A stretch of 64,000 nucleotides of DNA from Microbacterium sp. A20 (GTDB lineage Bacteria > Actinomycetota > Actinomycetes > Actinomycetales > Microbacteriaceae), in contig NZ_SSDF01000066.1 in the NCBI RefSeq assembly GCF_004794515.1, positions 1 through 64,000 on the forward strand, read 5' to 3'. Numbering within the stretch: the first letter of the stretch is position 1; the number at the start of each line of letters is the position of its first letter. This document shows, piece after piece, positions 37,658-47,532 of the stretch. Both the position numbers and the translations under genes were made by a program. The notes beneath the pieces were generated by a model. The model was not told the DNA's origin. It was given only the letters and a program-made list of their open reading frames with translations, and ran no database searches.

Positions 37658-38886
37658 GATCGTCCCAGATTACGCTTTCCGCCCACGTCCCGGAGCATTC
37701 CCGCGACCACCAGGGCGAAGGCGCCGACGAACACGAGAAGCCAGAGGCCCAGTGAGTAGGAGTTGGTGTCGGCGTTGTACGTGGCTCCCATGACCAGGGG
37801 CGGGAAGTATCCGCCGAGGCCTCCCGCTGCCGCGACGATGCCGCTGACGGATCCGACCTTCTCCGGTGGCGTCGATGGACCGATCCAGGCGAAGACCGCA
37901 CCCATGCCGAGCCCCATCGCAGCGGCCATCAGGATGAAGGTGACCCCGGTGACGATACCTTCGGGCGGCTGCTGGCCCACGATGTACGCGAGGGACACGA
38001 TCCCCCCGAGCGAGATCAGTGCGATCACCTTGGGGCCGAAGCGATCGGCCAGCACGCCGCCGATGGGACGCGCGATGACCGCCGCCGCGGCGAAGAGAGC
38101 GGTTCGCGTCCCCGCTCCGACGACATCGACGTCGTCGGGATAGATCGTGGTGAGGTACTTGGGCAGGAAGGTCGAGAACGCGACGAATCCACCGAACACG
38201 ATGCCGTAGAGGAACGCCATCTCCCACGTCACCGCGAGCTTCAGCGCGCCGACGACCTTTGGCACGAACCGCTCGGTGTTGGGACGCCAGACGGGCGAGT
38301 CGCGGAGGAAGAACCACGACAGCACGGCCAGTACGGCCAGCGCCCCCGCGATCACCAGGTGCGTCGGGAGGTACCCGATCGACTCCACCAGGCGGGGGGT
38401 GAAGAACGCCGAGACGGCCGTTCCGATCATCCCCATACCGAACACGCCGTTCGCGAACCCGCGTCGAGCCGGCGGGAACCACGCGCTCGAGAAGGGGATG
38501 CCGACCGCGAAGATCGTTCCGGCGACACCGAGATAGAACCCGGCGATCAGAAGCAGAGGGAAGCTGCGGATCTCTCCTGCCACCGCGACGAGGAGCACGG
38601 CCGGAACCGAGATCAGCAGCACGGCGGTGAACATCTTCCGCCCGCCGAAGCGGTCGGTCATCGCGCCGACGACGATGCGTCCGAGCGCACCCACCAGCAC
38701 GGGCGTGGCGAGCATCAGGGAGATCTGCCCCTCATCGAGGCCCATCTCGGTGGCGTACGCCTTCTGCAGCGGTGCGATCGCCATCCAGGCCCAGAAGCCG
38801 ACCGTGGAGGCGAGGGTCGCGAGGATCACCTGCGCGAAGCCGCCTTTGAGCTCGGACCGGGCGGGGGAAGATGCGGCAGAACTCAT
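37654..38886 (-). CDS. narK: Nitrate/nitrite MFS transporter NarK
   Basis: The 410-residue NNP-family protein has 12 predicted helices and glycine-rich nitrate-signature segments (FAVGIPFSSAWFPPARRGFA and GFVAFSTFLPKYL). It imports nitrate and/or exchanges nitrite. The start has GAGGAGG upstream. It is divergent from narGHJI across a 161-bp region with an operator-like palindrome and co-transcribed with moaA. Confidence 0.93.
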   Translation of the reverse strand: MSSAASSPARSELKGGFAQVILATLASTVGFWAWMAIAPLQKAYATEMGLDEGQISLMLATPVLVGALGRIVVGAMTDRFGGRKMFTAVLLISVPAVLLVAVAGEIRSFPLLLIAGFYLGVAGTIFAVGIPFSSAWFPPARRGFANGVFGMGMIGTAVSAFFTPRLVESIGYLPTHLVIAGALAVLAVLSWFFLRDSPVWRPNTERFVPKVVGALKLAVTWEMAFLYGIVFGGFVAFSTFLPKYLTTIYPDDVDVVGAGTRTALFAAAAVIARPIGGVLADRFGPKVIALISLGGIVSLAYIVGQQPPEGIVTGVTFILMAAAMGLGMGAVFAWIGPSTPPEKVGSVSGIVAAAGGLGGYFPPLVMGATYNADTNSYSLGLWLLVFVGAFALVVAGMLRDVGGKRNLGRS

Positions 38887-38951
38887 GGGTGGTTCCTCCT
38901 CTGAGCGACGAGAGTAGCCCCGCGAGCACCCCGCCCACCACCCTGTTCTCC

Positions 38952-38979
38952 CGTGCTAATTGCTTCGCGGATTAACACG
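38952..38979. promoter_or_regulatory. Operator-like palindrome between narK and narG
   Basis: CGTGCTAAT (38952-38960) and ATTAACACG (38971-38979) form an inverted repeat (8 of 9 bp) with a 10-bp spacer, in the middle of the divergent narK/narG control region and in a locally A/T-rich patch. It could bind a regulator of anaerobic or nitrate response; its identity cannot be told from sequence. Confidence 0.55.
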
Positions 38980-39047
38980 GCGCACCCTTGTGCGGGTGCA
39001 TGTCCGGGTGTTGGATGCTGAGTCAAAGGCCGCCTGAAGGAGACACG

Positions 39048-42000
39048 ATGACCCCTGGCATCCGAACCGAGAGTCCGCACTCCACCGACGGTGCTCTCGC
39101 CGACGGGCTGGTGAGCCTCGGCAGGTTCATGCGGCCGGGCGAGGTCTCCTCCGATCTCCGCTCGCTGTTTCTGGAGGGCGGCCGCTCGGGCGACGCGTTC
39201 TACCGCGATCGCTGGTCGCACGACAAGGTGGTGCGGTCCACGCACGGCGTGAACTGCACGGGCTCCTGCTCCTGGAAGGTGTACGTCAAGGACGGCATCA
39301 TCACGTGGGAGGCGCAGCAGACCGACTACCCCTCCATCGGCCCCGACTCTCCGGAGTACGAACCGCGCGGATGCCCCCGCGGCGCTGCCTTCAGCTGGTA
39401 CACGTACTCGCCGACCCGGGTGCGCTATCCCTACATCCGAGAAACCCTCGCCCAGCTCTACCGCGAAGCGCGAGCCGTGCACGCCGACCCCGTCGACGCC
39501 TGGGCCTCGATCGTCGAGGATCCGGAGAAGTCCACCGCCTACAAACGTGTCCGCGGCAAGGGCGGTCTGATCCGTGCGACCTGGGACGAGGTGCTCGAGA
39601 TCGCGGCCGCGGCCCACGTGCACACGGTGAAGGAGTACGGGCCTGACCGGGTGGCGGGCTTCTCGCCGATCCCGGCCATGTCGATGGTCTCCCATGGCGC
39701 GGGCTCCCGCTTCCTCAACCTGCTCGGCGGAACGATGCTGTCGTTCTACGACTGGTACGCCGACCTGCCCGTGGCGAGCCCCCAGGTGTTCGGCGATCAG
39801 ACCGACGTGCCCGAGTCCGCCGACTGGTGGAACGCGGGCTACCTCATCATGTGGGGGTCGAACGTCCCCGTCACGCGCACGCCGGACGCGCACTTCATGG
39901 CCGAGGCACGCTACCGCGGCCAGAAGGTCGTCACGGTCTCGCCGGACTACACCGACAACACCAAGTTCGCCGACGAATGGGTCGCGCCCCACCCGGGTAC
40001 GGATGCCGCGCTCGCGCTCGCGATGGGCCATGTCATCCTCCGTGAGCATTTCGTCGAGAAGAGGACACCGCGGTTCGAGGACTACATGCGGCGCTACACC
40101 GATGCGCCCTTCCTCGTGGCTCTGGAAGAGAGGGACGGCGGGCTGGTGCCGGGCAAGTTCGTCACCGCCTCGGATCTCGACGGGGATGCGGCAGCGCAGG
40201 CGCGCGCGGACTTCAAACCCGTGCTGCTCGACGCCGTCGGGAACCCTGTGGTTCCGAACGGCTCCCTCGGCCACCGGTTCACGGCAGAGGACGAGGGGCG
40301 TTGGAATCTCGACCTCGGCGACGTCGTTCCGCCGCTCTCGATCAGCGACCTGCCGGGTGATCATGACGCCGTCGAGGTGCGGCTGCCGCGCTTCGACCTC
40401 GACCCGGAGCCGGGTCAGGAGCATGCCGGGGGGTCGGGCGTCGTCGTGCGCGGCGTTCCGGTGCGCACGGTCGCCGGGCGGAAGGTCACGACCGTTTTCG
40501 ACCTCATGCTCGCGCAGTACGGCGTCGGTCGCGAAGGGCTGCCGGGTGCGTGGCCAACGGGCTACGACGACGCGAGCAGTCCGGGGACGCCGGCGTGGCA
40601 GGAGGAGCACACGGCGGTGCCGGCCCCGCAGGCGCTTCGCATCGCACGCGAGTTCGCCGACAACGCCGAGCGGTCGGGCGGTCGGTCGATGATCCTCATG
40701 GGCGCCGGCACGAATCACTGGTTCCACTCCGACACGATCTACCGCACCTTCTTGGCGCTGACGACCATGACCGGATGCCAGGGGGTGAACGGCGGCGGCT
40801 GGGCGCACTACGTCGGGCAGGAGAAGGTGCGTCCGATCACGGGATACCAGCAGTACGCGGCCGCCGCAGACTGGGGCCGCCCTCCGCGTCACACCATCGG
40901 CACCGCATTCTGGTACCTGGCGACCGATCAGTGGCGTTACGACGGACTCCCGGCCGACCAGCTCTCGTCTCCGTTGGGTCTCGGCCGCTTCGCCGACCGC
41001 ACCACGGCCGACTGTCTCGTCGAGTCCGTGCAGCGCGGTTGGATGCCCAGCTATCCGACGTTCGACCGCAACCCGCTCGATCTGTGCGACGAGGCCGATG
41101 CTCTCGGAAAGGAGCCGGCGCAGCACGTCGTCGACAGCCTCGACGACGGTTCCCTGAAGTTCGCCGTGGAGGATCCGGACGCGCCGGAGAACTTCCCTCG
41201 CGTCGTCCTGGTGTGGCGCGCGAACATCCTCGGCTCCTCGGGCAAGGGCAACGAGTACTTCCTCAAGCATCTGCTCGGCACCGACGCGGCGATCCGCGCC
41301 GACGAAACCGCGCCCGGCTCTCGTCCGACGACCATGACCTGGCGGGACGAGGCTCCGGAGGGCAAGCTTGACCTGCTGATGACGGCAGATTTCCGCATGA
41401 CGAGCACCACGCTCTTCAGCGACATCGTGCTGCCGGCGGCGACCTGGTACGAGAAGCACGACCTCTCGTCGACCGACATGCACCCGTTCATCCATGCGTT
41501 CAACCCGGCGATCGCGCCGCCTTGGCAGACCAAGACCGACTTCGACACGTTCGGGATGCTGGCGGAGAAGTTCAGCGAGATGGCCCGCACCCACCTGGGT
41601 GTGCGGCGGGACCTCGTGGCGGCGCCTCTGCAGCACGACACCCCCGACGCGATGGCGACACCTCACGGCAAGGTGGAGGACCTGCCGCGCGTGCCGGGCG
41701 TGACGATGCCGAAGCTCGTCGTCGTCGAGCGCGACTACCCGAATCTGTTCGCTCGGTGGAAGGCGCTCGGACCGCTCACGCAGAAGCTGGGTATGACCAC
41801 CAAGGGCATCACGTATCGGGCCGCGCCCGAGATCGAGAAGCTCAAGAGGAGCAACGGCGTCGTCGAGGCTGGTCCCTATGCCGGATCGGTGCGCCTGGAC
41901 AGCGACCGCCGTGCGTGCGAGATGATCCTCGCGTTCTCGGGCACGAGCAACGGCCGCCTCGCGGTGCAGGGCTTCCAGGCGCTCGGAAAGCACACCGGCC

Positions 42001-42767
42001 AGGAGATGGCGTTCCTCGCCGAGGAGCACGAAGGGACGCACCTGACCTTCTCCGACGTCTCGGTGCAGCCGCGCAGCGTGATCACGTCTCCGGAATGGTC
42101 CGGATCGGAGCACGGAGGGCGCCGCTACACGGCCTTCGCGATAAACGTCGAGCACCTCAAGCCCTGGCACACCCTGACCGGTCGCCAGCACTTCTACCTC
42201 GACCACGACTGGATGGACGAGCTCGGCGAGACGCTGCCCATCTATCGCCCGCCGCTCGACATGCACCGGCTGTTCGGCGACGTCGTCCCCGGAACCAACG
42301 GGGCCGCAGAGGTGCATGTGCGCTATCTGACGCCGCACTCCAAGTGGTCGATCCACTCGGAGTATCAGGACAACCTCTTCATGCTGTCGCTGTCGCGTGG
42401 CGGCCCCACCATCTGGATGAGTCCGCAGGATGCCGACAAGATCGGCGTCCGCGACAACGACTGGATCGAGTCCTACAACCGCAACGGCGTGGTGGTCGCG
42501 CGGGCGAACGTGTCGCACCGCATGCCCGAGGGGACCGTGTACATGTACCACGCGAAGGATCGAACGGTGGATGTGCCCATCTCGGAGATCAGTGGCCAGC
42601 GCGGTGGCATCCACAACTCCCTCACCCGCATCCTGCTCAAACCCAGCCATCTGATCGGCGGCTACGCGCAGCTGTCGTGGGCGTTCAACTATCTCGGCCC
42701 GACCGGGAACCAGCGCGACGAGGTCACCACGATCCGCCGCCGCGACCAGGAGGTGCGGTACCGATGA
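39048..42767 (+). CDS. narG: Respiratory nitrate reductase alpha subunit NarG
   Basis: The 1239-residue bis-MGD molybdoenzyme reduces nitrate to nitrite on the cytoplasmic side. The FS0 cluster ligands H66-xxx-C70-xxx-C74 (THGVNCTGSC) and a later cysteine (EPRGCPRG) are present, and the Mo-coordinating Asp is in YADLPVASPQ. The ATG at 39048 has GGAG upstream. Four-gene narGHJI operon with 4-nt overlaps. Confidence 0.97.
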   Translation: MTPGIRTESPHSTDGALADGLVSLGRFMRPGEVSSDLRSLFLEGGRSGDAFYRDRWSHDKVVRSTHGVNCTGSCSWKVYVKDGIITWEAQQTDYPSIGPDSPEYEPRGCPRGAAFSWYTYSPTRVRYPYIRETLAQLYREARAVHADPVDAWASIVEDPEKSTAYKRVRGKGGLIRATWDEVLEIAAAAHVHTVKEYGPDRVAGFSPIPAMSMVSHGAGSRFLNLLGGTMLSFYDWYADLPVASPQVFGDQTDVPESADWWNAGYLIMWGSNVPVTRTPDAHFMAEARYRGQKVVTVSPDYTDNTKFADEWVAPHPGTDAALALAMGHVILREHFVEKRTPRFEDYMRRYTDAPFLVALEERDGGLVPGKFVTASDLDGDAAAQARADFKPVLLDAVGNPVVPNGSLGHRFTAEDEGRWNLDLGDVVPPLSISDLPGDHDAVEVRLPRFDLDPEPGQEHAGGSGVVVRGVPVRTVAGRKVTTVFDLMLAQYGVGREGLPGAWPTGYDDASSPGTPAWQEEHTAVPAPQALRIAREFADNAERSGGRSMILMGAGTNHWFHSDTIYRTFLALTTMTGCQGVNGGGWAHYVGQEKVRPITGYQQYAAAADWGRPPRHTIGTAFWYLATDQWRYDGLPADQLSSPLGLGRFADRTTADCLVESVQRGWMPSYPTFDRNPLDLCDEADALGKEPAQHVVDSLDDGSLKFAVEDPDAPENFPRVVLVWRANILGSSGKGNEYFLKHLLGTDAAIRADETAPGSRPTTMTWRDEAPEGKLDLLMTADFRMTSTTLFSDIVLPAATWYEKHDLSSTDMHPFIHAFNPAIAPPWQTKTDFDTFGMLAEKFSEMARTHLGVRRDLVAAPLQHDTPDAMATPHGKVEDLPRVPGVTMPKLVVVERDYPNLFARWKALGPLTQKLGMTTKGITYRAAPEIEKLKRSNGVVEAGPYAGSVRLDSDRRACEMILAFSGTSNGRLAVQGFQALGKHTGQEMAFLAEEHEGTHLTFSDVSVQPRSVITSPEWSGSEHGGRRYTAFAINVEHLKPWHTLTGRQHFYLDHDWMDELGETLPIYRPPLDMHRLFGDVVPGTNGAAEVHVRYLTPHSKWSIHSEYQDNLFMLSLSRGGPTIWMSPQDADKIGVRDNDWIESYNRNGVVVARANVSHRMPEGTVYMYHAKDRTVDVPISEISGQRGGIHNSLTRILLKPSHLIGGYAQLSWAFNYLGPTGNQRDEVTTIRRRDQEVRYR

Positions 42768-44401
42768 AGGTCATGGCGCAGATGTCGATGGTGATGAACC
42801 TCGACAAGTGCATCGGGTGTCACACCTGCTCGGTCACGTGCAAGCAGGCATGGACGAACCGCACCGGCATGGAGTACGTCTGGTTCAACAACGTCGAGAC
42901 ACGACCGGGCGTCGGGTACCCGCGCGGCTATCAGGATCAGGAGAAGTGGGGCGGTGGCTGGGTGCGCGACAAGCGCGGTCGGCTGCGCCTGCGCAGCGGT
43001 GGACGGTTGGCGAAGCTCATGCGCATCTTCTCCAACCCGAAGCTGCCGGGCATCGACGACTATTACGAGCCCTGGACGTACGACTACGACATGCTCGTCA
43101 ACGCTCCGAGCGGTGAGCACACTCCGGTGGCTCGACCGAAGAGTCTGATCACCGGCAAGGACATGAAGATCTCGTGGTCGGCCAACTGGGACGACGACCT
43201 GGGCGGTTCCATCGAGACGATGCAGGAGGACCCGATCCTGCAGAAGATGAGCGAGCAGGTCGAGGCGGAATTCCAGAAGGCCTTCATGTTCTACCTGCCC
43301 CGCATCTGCGAGCACTGCCTCAATCCCTCGTGCGTGGCCTCGTGTCCGTCGGGTGCGATGTACAAGCGGGAAGAGGACGGCATCGTCCTCGTGGATCAGG
43401 ATGCATGTCGCGGGTGGCGCATGTGCGTGTCGGGCTGCCCGTACAAGAAGGTCTACTTCAATCACAAGACCGGCAAGGCTGAGAAGTGCACGATGTGCTA
43501 CCCGCGGATCGAGGTCGGGCTGCCCACCGTGTGCTCGGAGACCTGCGTCGGCCGACTGCGGTACCTCGGGCTGGTGCTCTACGACGTCGATCGGGTCGCC
43601 GAAGCTGCGGCGGTGGAGGACGAGCACGAGCTCCTCGAGGCGCAGCGTTCGGTGATCCTCGACCCGAACGACCCGGCAGTGATCGAGGCCGCACGTCGTG
43701 ACGGGATCCCCGAGGACTGGATCGAGGCCGCCCAGCGAAGCCCGATCCATCGGTTGATCCAGAAGTACAAGGTCGCGCTTCCCCTGCACCCCGAGTATCG
43801 GACGATGCCGATGGTCTGGTACATCCCGCCGCTGTCGCCGGTCGTCGACGTGATCACCGGGTCGGGCAACGACGGCGAAGATGCGCGCACGCTGTTCGCC
43901 GCGATCGACAAGCTCCGGATCCCGATCGGATACCTCGCCGAGATGTTCACCGCGGGCGATCCGAAACCGGTGGACGCATCGCTGCGCAAGCTCGCGGCGA
44001 TGCGGTCCTACATGCGCGGGGTCAGCATCGATGACGAGCGCGACGAGCGCATCGCGGCGGCCGTCGGCATGACCGGTACCGAGATCGAGGAGATGTACCG
44101 GCTGCTCGCGATCGCGAAGTACGAGGAGCGATACGTGATCCCGGCAGCGCACGCGGAGAGAGCGCACGAGCTGGAGGAGATGGCCTGTTCGCTCGATTAT
44201 GAAGACGGGCCGGGCATGGGCGGTGCCGGCCCCTTCGGAGCGAACAGCGGCTATCCGACGCCGGTCGCCGTGGAGAACTTCCACGTGTTGGCCGACCGGC
44301 AGACCGCCGACAGGCCGTCGACCCCGAATCGCCTGAACCTGCTGAACTGGGACGGCAACGGCCGACCGGGCGGCATGTTCCCACCGGAGGCGAAGTCGTG
44401 A
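42764..44401 (+). CDS. narH: Nitrate reductase beta subunit NarH
   Basis: The 545-residue electron-transfer subunit has four ferredoxin-type cysteine clusters: CIGCHTCSVTC, CEHCLNPSC, CRGWRMC (whose Trp replaces a Cys, the hallmark of the 3Fe-4S cluster) and the CTMC...CSETC set. It passes electrons from NarI haems to NarG. The ATG overlaps the narG stop. Confidence 0.97.
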   Translation: MKVMAQMSMVMNLDKCIGCHTCSVTCKQAWTNRTGMEYVWFNNVETRPGVGYPRGYQDQEKWGGGWVRDKRGRLRLRSGGRLAKLMRIFSNPKLPGIDDYYEPWTYDYDMLVNAPSGEHTPVARPKSLITGKDMKISWSANWDDDLGGSIETMQEDPILQKMSEQVEAEFQKAFMFYLPRICEHCLNPSCVASCPSGAMYKREEDGIVLVDQDACRGWRMCVSGCPYKKVYFNHKTGKAEKCTMCYPRIEVGLPTVCSETCVGRLRYLGLVLYDVDRVAEAAAVEDEHELLEAQRSVILDPNDPAVIEAARRDGIPEDWIEAAQRSPIHRLIQKYKVALPLHPEYRTMPMVWYIPPLSPVVDVITGSGNDGEDARTLFAAIDKLRIPIGYLAEMFTAGDPKPVDASLRKLAAMRSYMRGVSIDDERDERIAAAVGMTGTEIEEMYRLLAIAKYEERYVIPAAHAERAHELEEMACSLDYEDGPGMGGAGPFGANSGYPTPVAVENFHVLADRQTADRPSTPNRLNLLNWDGNGRPGGMFPPEAKS

Positions 44402-45105
44402 GCAGCGTGCTCCCCATCCGGGACCGGACGGAACGGGTCACGCCGTTGCGCCCGCTTCCCGACACGCTGGCTCCTGCGGCGCTCACCGCGGGGCAGCGTC
44501 GGACGGTGCACATGCTCGCGTCGCTGCTGCTGGAGTATCCGGACGCCGCGTGGTTCGATCGGATCCCGGTCCTGCGCGCGCACATCGCAGCGCTGCCCCG
44601 CGCCGTGGCCGACCCGATGACGCGGTTCCTCGACGGGGCGGAGCGTGATGGTGCATCGGGGCTGCAGCGCGAATACGTGACGACGTTCGACCTGAAGCGG
44701 AAGTGCTCGTTGTACCTGAGCTACTACGCGACCGGTGACACTCGGCGTCGCGGCACCGCACTCGTCACGTTCCTCGAGGCGTACCGTGCCGCGGGCTGGG
44801 AATTCGACGCGGCCGACCTGCCCGACTTCCTGCCGGCGGTGCTGGAGTTCTCGGCGCTGTCGGGGTCTCCCATCGCCGACGCTCTCCTGGCCGCGCACCG
44901 AGAAGGCGTCGAAGTGCTGCGGGCGGCGCTGGAGAGCATGGGCAGTCGCTGGGCCGATCCCGTGCGCGCCGTGACGCTGTCGTTGCCGAAGGTCGACCAG
45001 GCGACGAGAGAGCGAGTGCTCGCACTGGTGAATGAAGGGCCGCCCGCGGAGACGGTCGGGCTGAGCCTCCCGATGCCCGCATTCCGAGCGAGGGAATCGA
45101 TATGA
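44398..45105 (+). CDS. narJ: Nitrate reductase assembly chaperone NarJ
   Basis: The 235-residue all-helical TorD/NarJ-family chaperone is needed for cofactor insertion into NarG. It has the conserved LLEYPD segment near the start and the YVTTFDLKRKCSLYLSYY motif. The GTG at 44398 overlaps the narH stop. Confidence 0.93.
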   Translation: MSSVLPIRDRTERVTPLRPLPDTLAPAALTAGQRRTVHMLASLLLEYPDAAWFDRIPVLRAHIAALPRAVADPMTRFLDGAERDGASGLQREYVTTFDLKRKCSLYLSYYATGDTRRRGTALVTFLEAYRAAGWEFDAADLPDFLPAVLEFSALSGSPIADALLAAHREGVEVLRAALESMGSRWADPVRAVTLSLPKVDQATRERVLALVNEGPPAETVGLSLPMPAFRARESI

Positions 45106-45857
45106 GTCTGCAGATCATCCTGTGGGTCGCGCTGCCGTACGTGTGCGCGGCGATCTTCGTCGTCGGTCACATCTGGCGGTATCGCTACGACAAGTTCGGC
45201 TGGACGACCCGCTCCTCGCAGACGTACGAGAACAGGCTGCTGCGCTGGGGATCGCCGATGTTCCACCTCGGCATCCTCATGGTGATCGCCGGGCATGTGG
45301 TCGGGCTCCTCATCCCGCGGGAGTGGCTGTACGCGATCGGCATCAACGAGGAGATGTATCACATCGGGGCGACCGTGCTCGGGACGGCGGCGGCGCTACT
45401 GACCTTGGCGGGGCTCGCCATCCTCATCTACCGACGCCGCACGGTCGCGGCCGTGTTCCTGGCGACCACCGTCATGGACAAGGTGATGTACGTGTTCCTG
45501 GGGGCGACGCTCCTGTTCGGCACCGCGGCCACCGTGGTGCACCAGGTGTTCGGCGGTGGTTTCCATTACCGCGAGACGGTCTCCCCGTGGTTGCGCCAGC
45601 TGATCATCCTCCAGCCGCGACCCGACCTGATGCTCGATGTGCCGCTGCTGTTCCAGCTGCATGTGCTCACGGCCACACTTCTGTTCGCGCTGTGGCCGTT
45701 CACCCGCCTCGTGCACGTGTTCTCGGCGCCGGTCGGGTACCTGTTCCGCCCGTACATCGTCTACCGCTCCCGCGACGACCAGAACGGATCCAGGGCGCCG
45801 AAGCGAGGGTGGGATCCCATCTCCACTCCGGACCCGGAGCGTCTGCGGCGTCCCTGA
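45102..45857 (+). CDS. narI: Nitrate reductase gamma subunit NarI
   Basis: The 251-residue diheme cytochrome b membrane anchor oxidises menaquinol. Five hydrophobic segments carry the histidine pairs (FHLGILMVIAGHVVG early; LHVLTATLLFALWPFTRLVH late). The ATG overlaps the narJ stop. Last gene of narGHJI; the convergent modC ends 67 bp further on. Confidence 0.96.
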   Translation: MSLQIILWVALPYVCAAIFVVGHIWRYRYDKFGWTTRSSQTYENRLLRWGSPMFHLGILMVIAGHVVGLLIPREWLYAIGINEEMYHIGATVLGTAAALLTLAGLAILIYRRRTVAAVFLATTVMDKVMYVFLGATLLFGTAATVVHQVFGGGFHYRETVSPWLRQLIILQPRPDLMLDVPLLFQLHVLTATLLFALWPFTRLVHVFSAPVGYLFRPYIVYRSRDDQNGSRAPKRGWDPISTPDPERLRRP

Positions 45858-45924
45858 TACGCCGCCTCCGCGCGCAGGCATCCGTGGGGGATGTCCTCGT
45901 CAGCGCGCCGAGTCGGCGAAGCGT

Positions 45925-46677
45925 TCAGCGCGCCGAGTCGGCGACGGCAGCGGCGAAGGGGGTCGCCGGGGAGGCCAGGACCTCGGCGACGGCGGCATCC
46001 TGCACGATGCGTCCGGCCTGCACGATCACCAGCCGCTCCGCGAGAGCCTGAGCATCGAGGATGCCGTGCGAGACGAGGATCGTCGTGGTGGTTCCGCGCT
46101 GTTCGCGCACGACCTCGCGCAGCTGGGCCGCGGCCTCGACATCGAGCGAGGTGAACGGCTCGTCGAGCAGCAGCAGCCGAGGGGATGCGGCGAGGGCCCG
46201 CGCGAGGGCGATGCGCTGGCGTTGTCCGCCGGAGAGCTCGTCGGGCCGCCGCGGACCGTATCCCGCGAGACCGATGCGGTCCAGCCACTCGGTCGCCCGT
46301 CGGGTGGACTCTTCGCGGGTGCCGCCGCCGGCCCGGGCAGCGAAGGCGATGTTCTCGGCCGCAGTCATGTGCGGGAACAGCAGGGCGTCCTGCCCGAGCA
46401 GACCGATCGAACGGCGCGACGGCGGCGTGTGCTGCCGCTCTCCGGACAGGCGGTCCCCGTCGAGGTCGACGTGTCCGGCATCGAGCCGCACGAGCCCGGC
46501 GATCGCTTCCAGCAGAGAGGTCTTGCCGGCACCGCTCGGGCCCATGATCGCGACGAGCTCGCCTGCGGCGACGCGGAGCTCGGCGTCGAGCCCGGCGTGC
46601 TGCACGACGACGTGAGCGTCGAGAACACCCGCATCGCGGGCATCGCCGACCGAGCCGCCGACGCGGGCGCCCGTCAT
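45925..46677 (-). CDS. modC: Molybdate ABC transporter ATP-binding protein ModC
   Basis: The 250-residue ATPase has Walker A GPSGAGKTS, signature LSGGQRQRIA and Walker B LLLLDEPFTSLD. It is shorter than E. coli ModC (about 350) and lacks the C-terminal TOBE/Mop domain; that domain occurs in the separate HTH-TOBE protein of the same operon. The ATG overlaps the modB stop. The frame is open upstream into modB, but not as a gene. Confidence 0.88.
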   Translation of the reverse strand: MTGARVGGSVGDARDAGVLDAHVVVQHAGLDAELRVAAGELVAIMGPSGAGKTSLLEAIAGLVRLDAGHVDLDGDRLSGERQHTPPSRRSIGLLGQDALLFPHMTAAENIAFAARAGGGTREESTRRATEWLDRIGLAGYGPRRPDELSGGQRQRIALARALAASPRLLLLDEPFTSLDVEAAAQLREVVREQRGTTTTILVSHGILDAQALAERLVIVQAGRIVQDAAVAEVLASPATPFAAAVADSAR

Positions 46678-47507
46678 CGGAGGGCCCCCGGACGCCACGC
46701 CCGCACGAGCAGCAGCACGACGACGGCGGTCCCCAGCAGCAGGATCGACAGGGCCACAGCCGTCTCGCGGCCGGCGCCCGCTCCGTTGAAAGCGGTGTAG
46801 ATCGCGAGCGGCATGGTCTGCGTCACCCCGGGAGCATTGCCGGCGAACAGGGCCGTGGCCCCGAACTCGCCGATGGCGCGGGCGAAGCACAGGATCACCC
46901 CGACCACGATGCCGGGAGCGGCGAGCGGCAGCGTCACCCGCCACAGCACCGTGCTCGGCGATGCTCCCAGCGTGGCGGCCGTGCGCTCGTGCCGGCTTCC
47001 CGTGCTGCGGATGGTCCCCTCGACCGCGAGCACGAGGAACGGCAGAGCCACGAACGCCTGCGCCAGCACCACGGCCACGGGGGTGAACGGGATGCCCGTG
47101 CCGAACCACGCGGCGATCAGACCCCCGAGCGGACTGGAGCGGCCGAGGAGGAACAGCAGCGCGACGCCGCCGACCATCGGCGGCAGCACCAGCGGCACCG
47201 CGACGAGTGCCCGCAACAGGGCCGAGGTCCGCGGCCCCGCGCGGGCGATGAGGAGCGCGAGCGGAAGGCCGAGCACGATGCACAGCGCGGTCGCCGCGAG
47301 CCCGGTGGTGAGTGAGAGGCGAAGGGCGTCCAGCGCCACCGTCGAGGTGATGTCGGTCCAGAACGTCGACCACGACGCACGCGCGAGCAGGGAGATCAGC
47401 GGCAGCGCGAGCAGAAGGATGCCGAGCACGGCAGGCGCGACGAGGAGGAAGGGAGGTGCCGCTCCCGTGTCGACCTGCCGCATCCTCGTCATGCTCGTTC
47501 TCGTCAT
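46674..47507 (-). CDS. modB: Molybdate ABC transporter permease ModB
   Basis: The 277-residue permease has about six membrane helices and the EAA-type loop (AATLGASPSTVLWRVTLPLAAPGI) that docks the ATPase. Three ATGs lie close together (47507, 47492, 47483); the first, preceded by GGCGGAG, is used. It lies 25 bp after modA. Confidence 0.9.
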   Translation of the reverse strand: MTRTSMTRMRQVDTGAAPPFLLVAPAVLGILLLALPLISLLARASWSTFWTDITSTVALDALRLSLTTGLAATALCIVLGLPLALLIARAGPRTSALLRALVAVPLVLPPMVGGVALLFLLGRSSPLGGLIAAWFGTGIPFTPVAVVLAQAFVALPFLVLAVEGTIRSTGSRHERTAATLGASPSTVLWRVTLPLAAPGIVVGVILCFARAIGEFGATALFAGNAPGVTQTMPLAIYTAFNGAGAGRETAVALSILLLGTAVVVLLLVRAWRPGALR

Positions 47508-47532
47508 GCTCCGCCTCGCCACGCGATCGTGG

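Noticed and set aside
38883..42650. A 1255-codon open frame antisense to narG
   Set aside because: It mirrors narG, has no family motifs, is rich in Arg/His/Val as expected for the antisense frame of GC-rich coding sequence, and narG has complete motifs.
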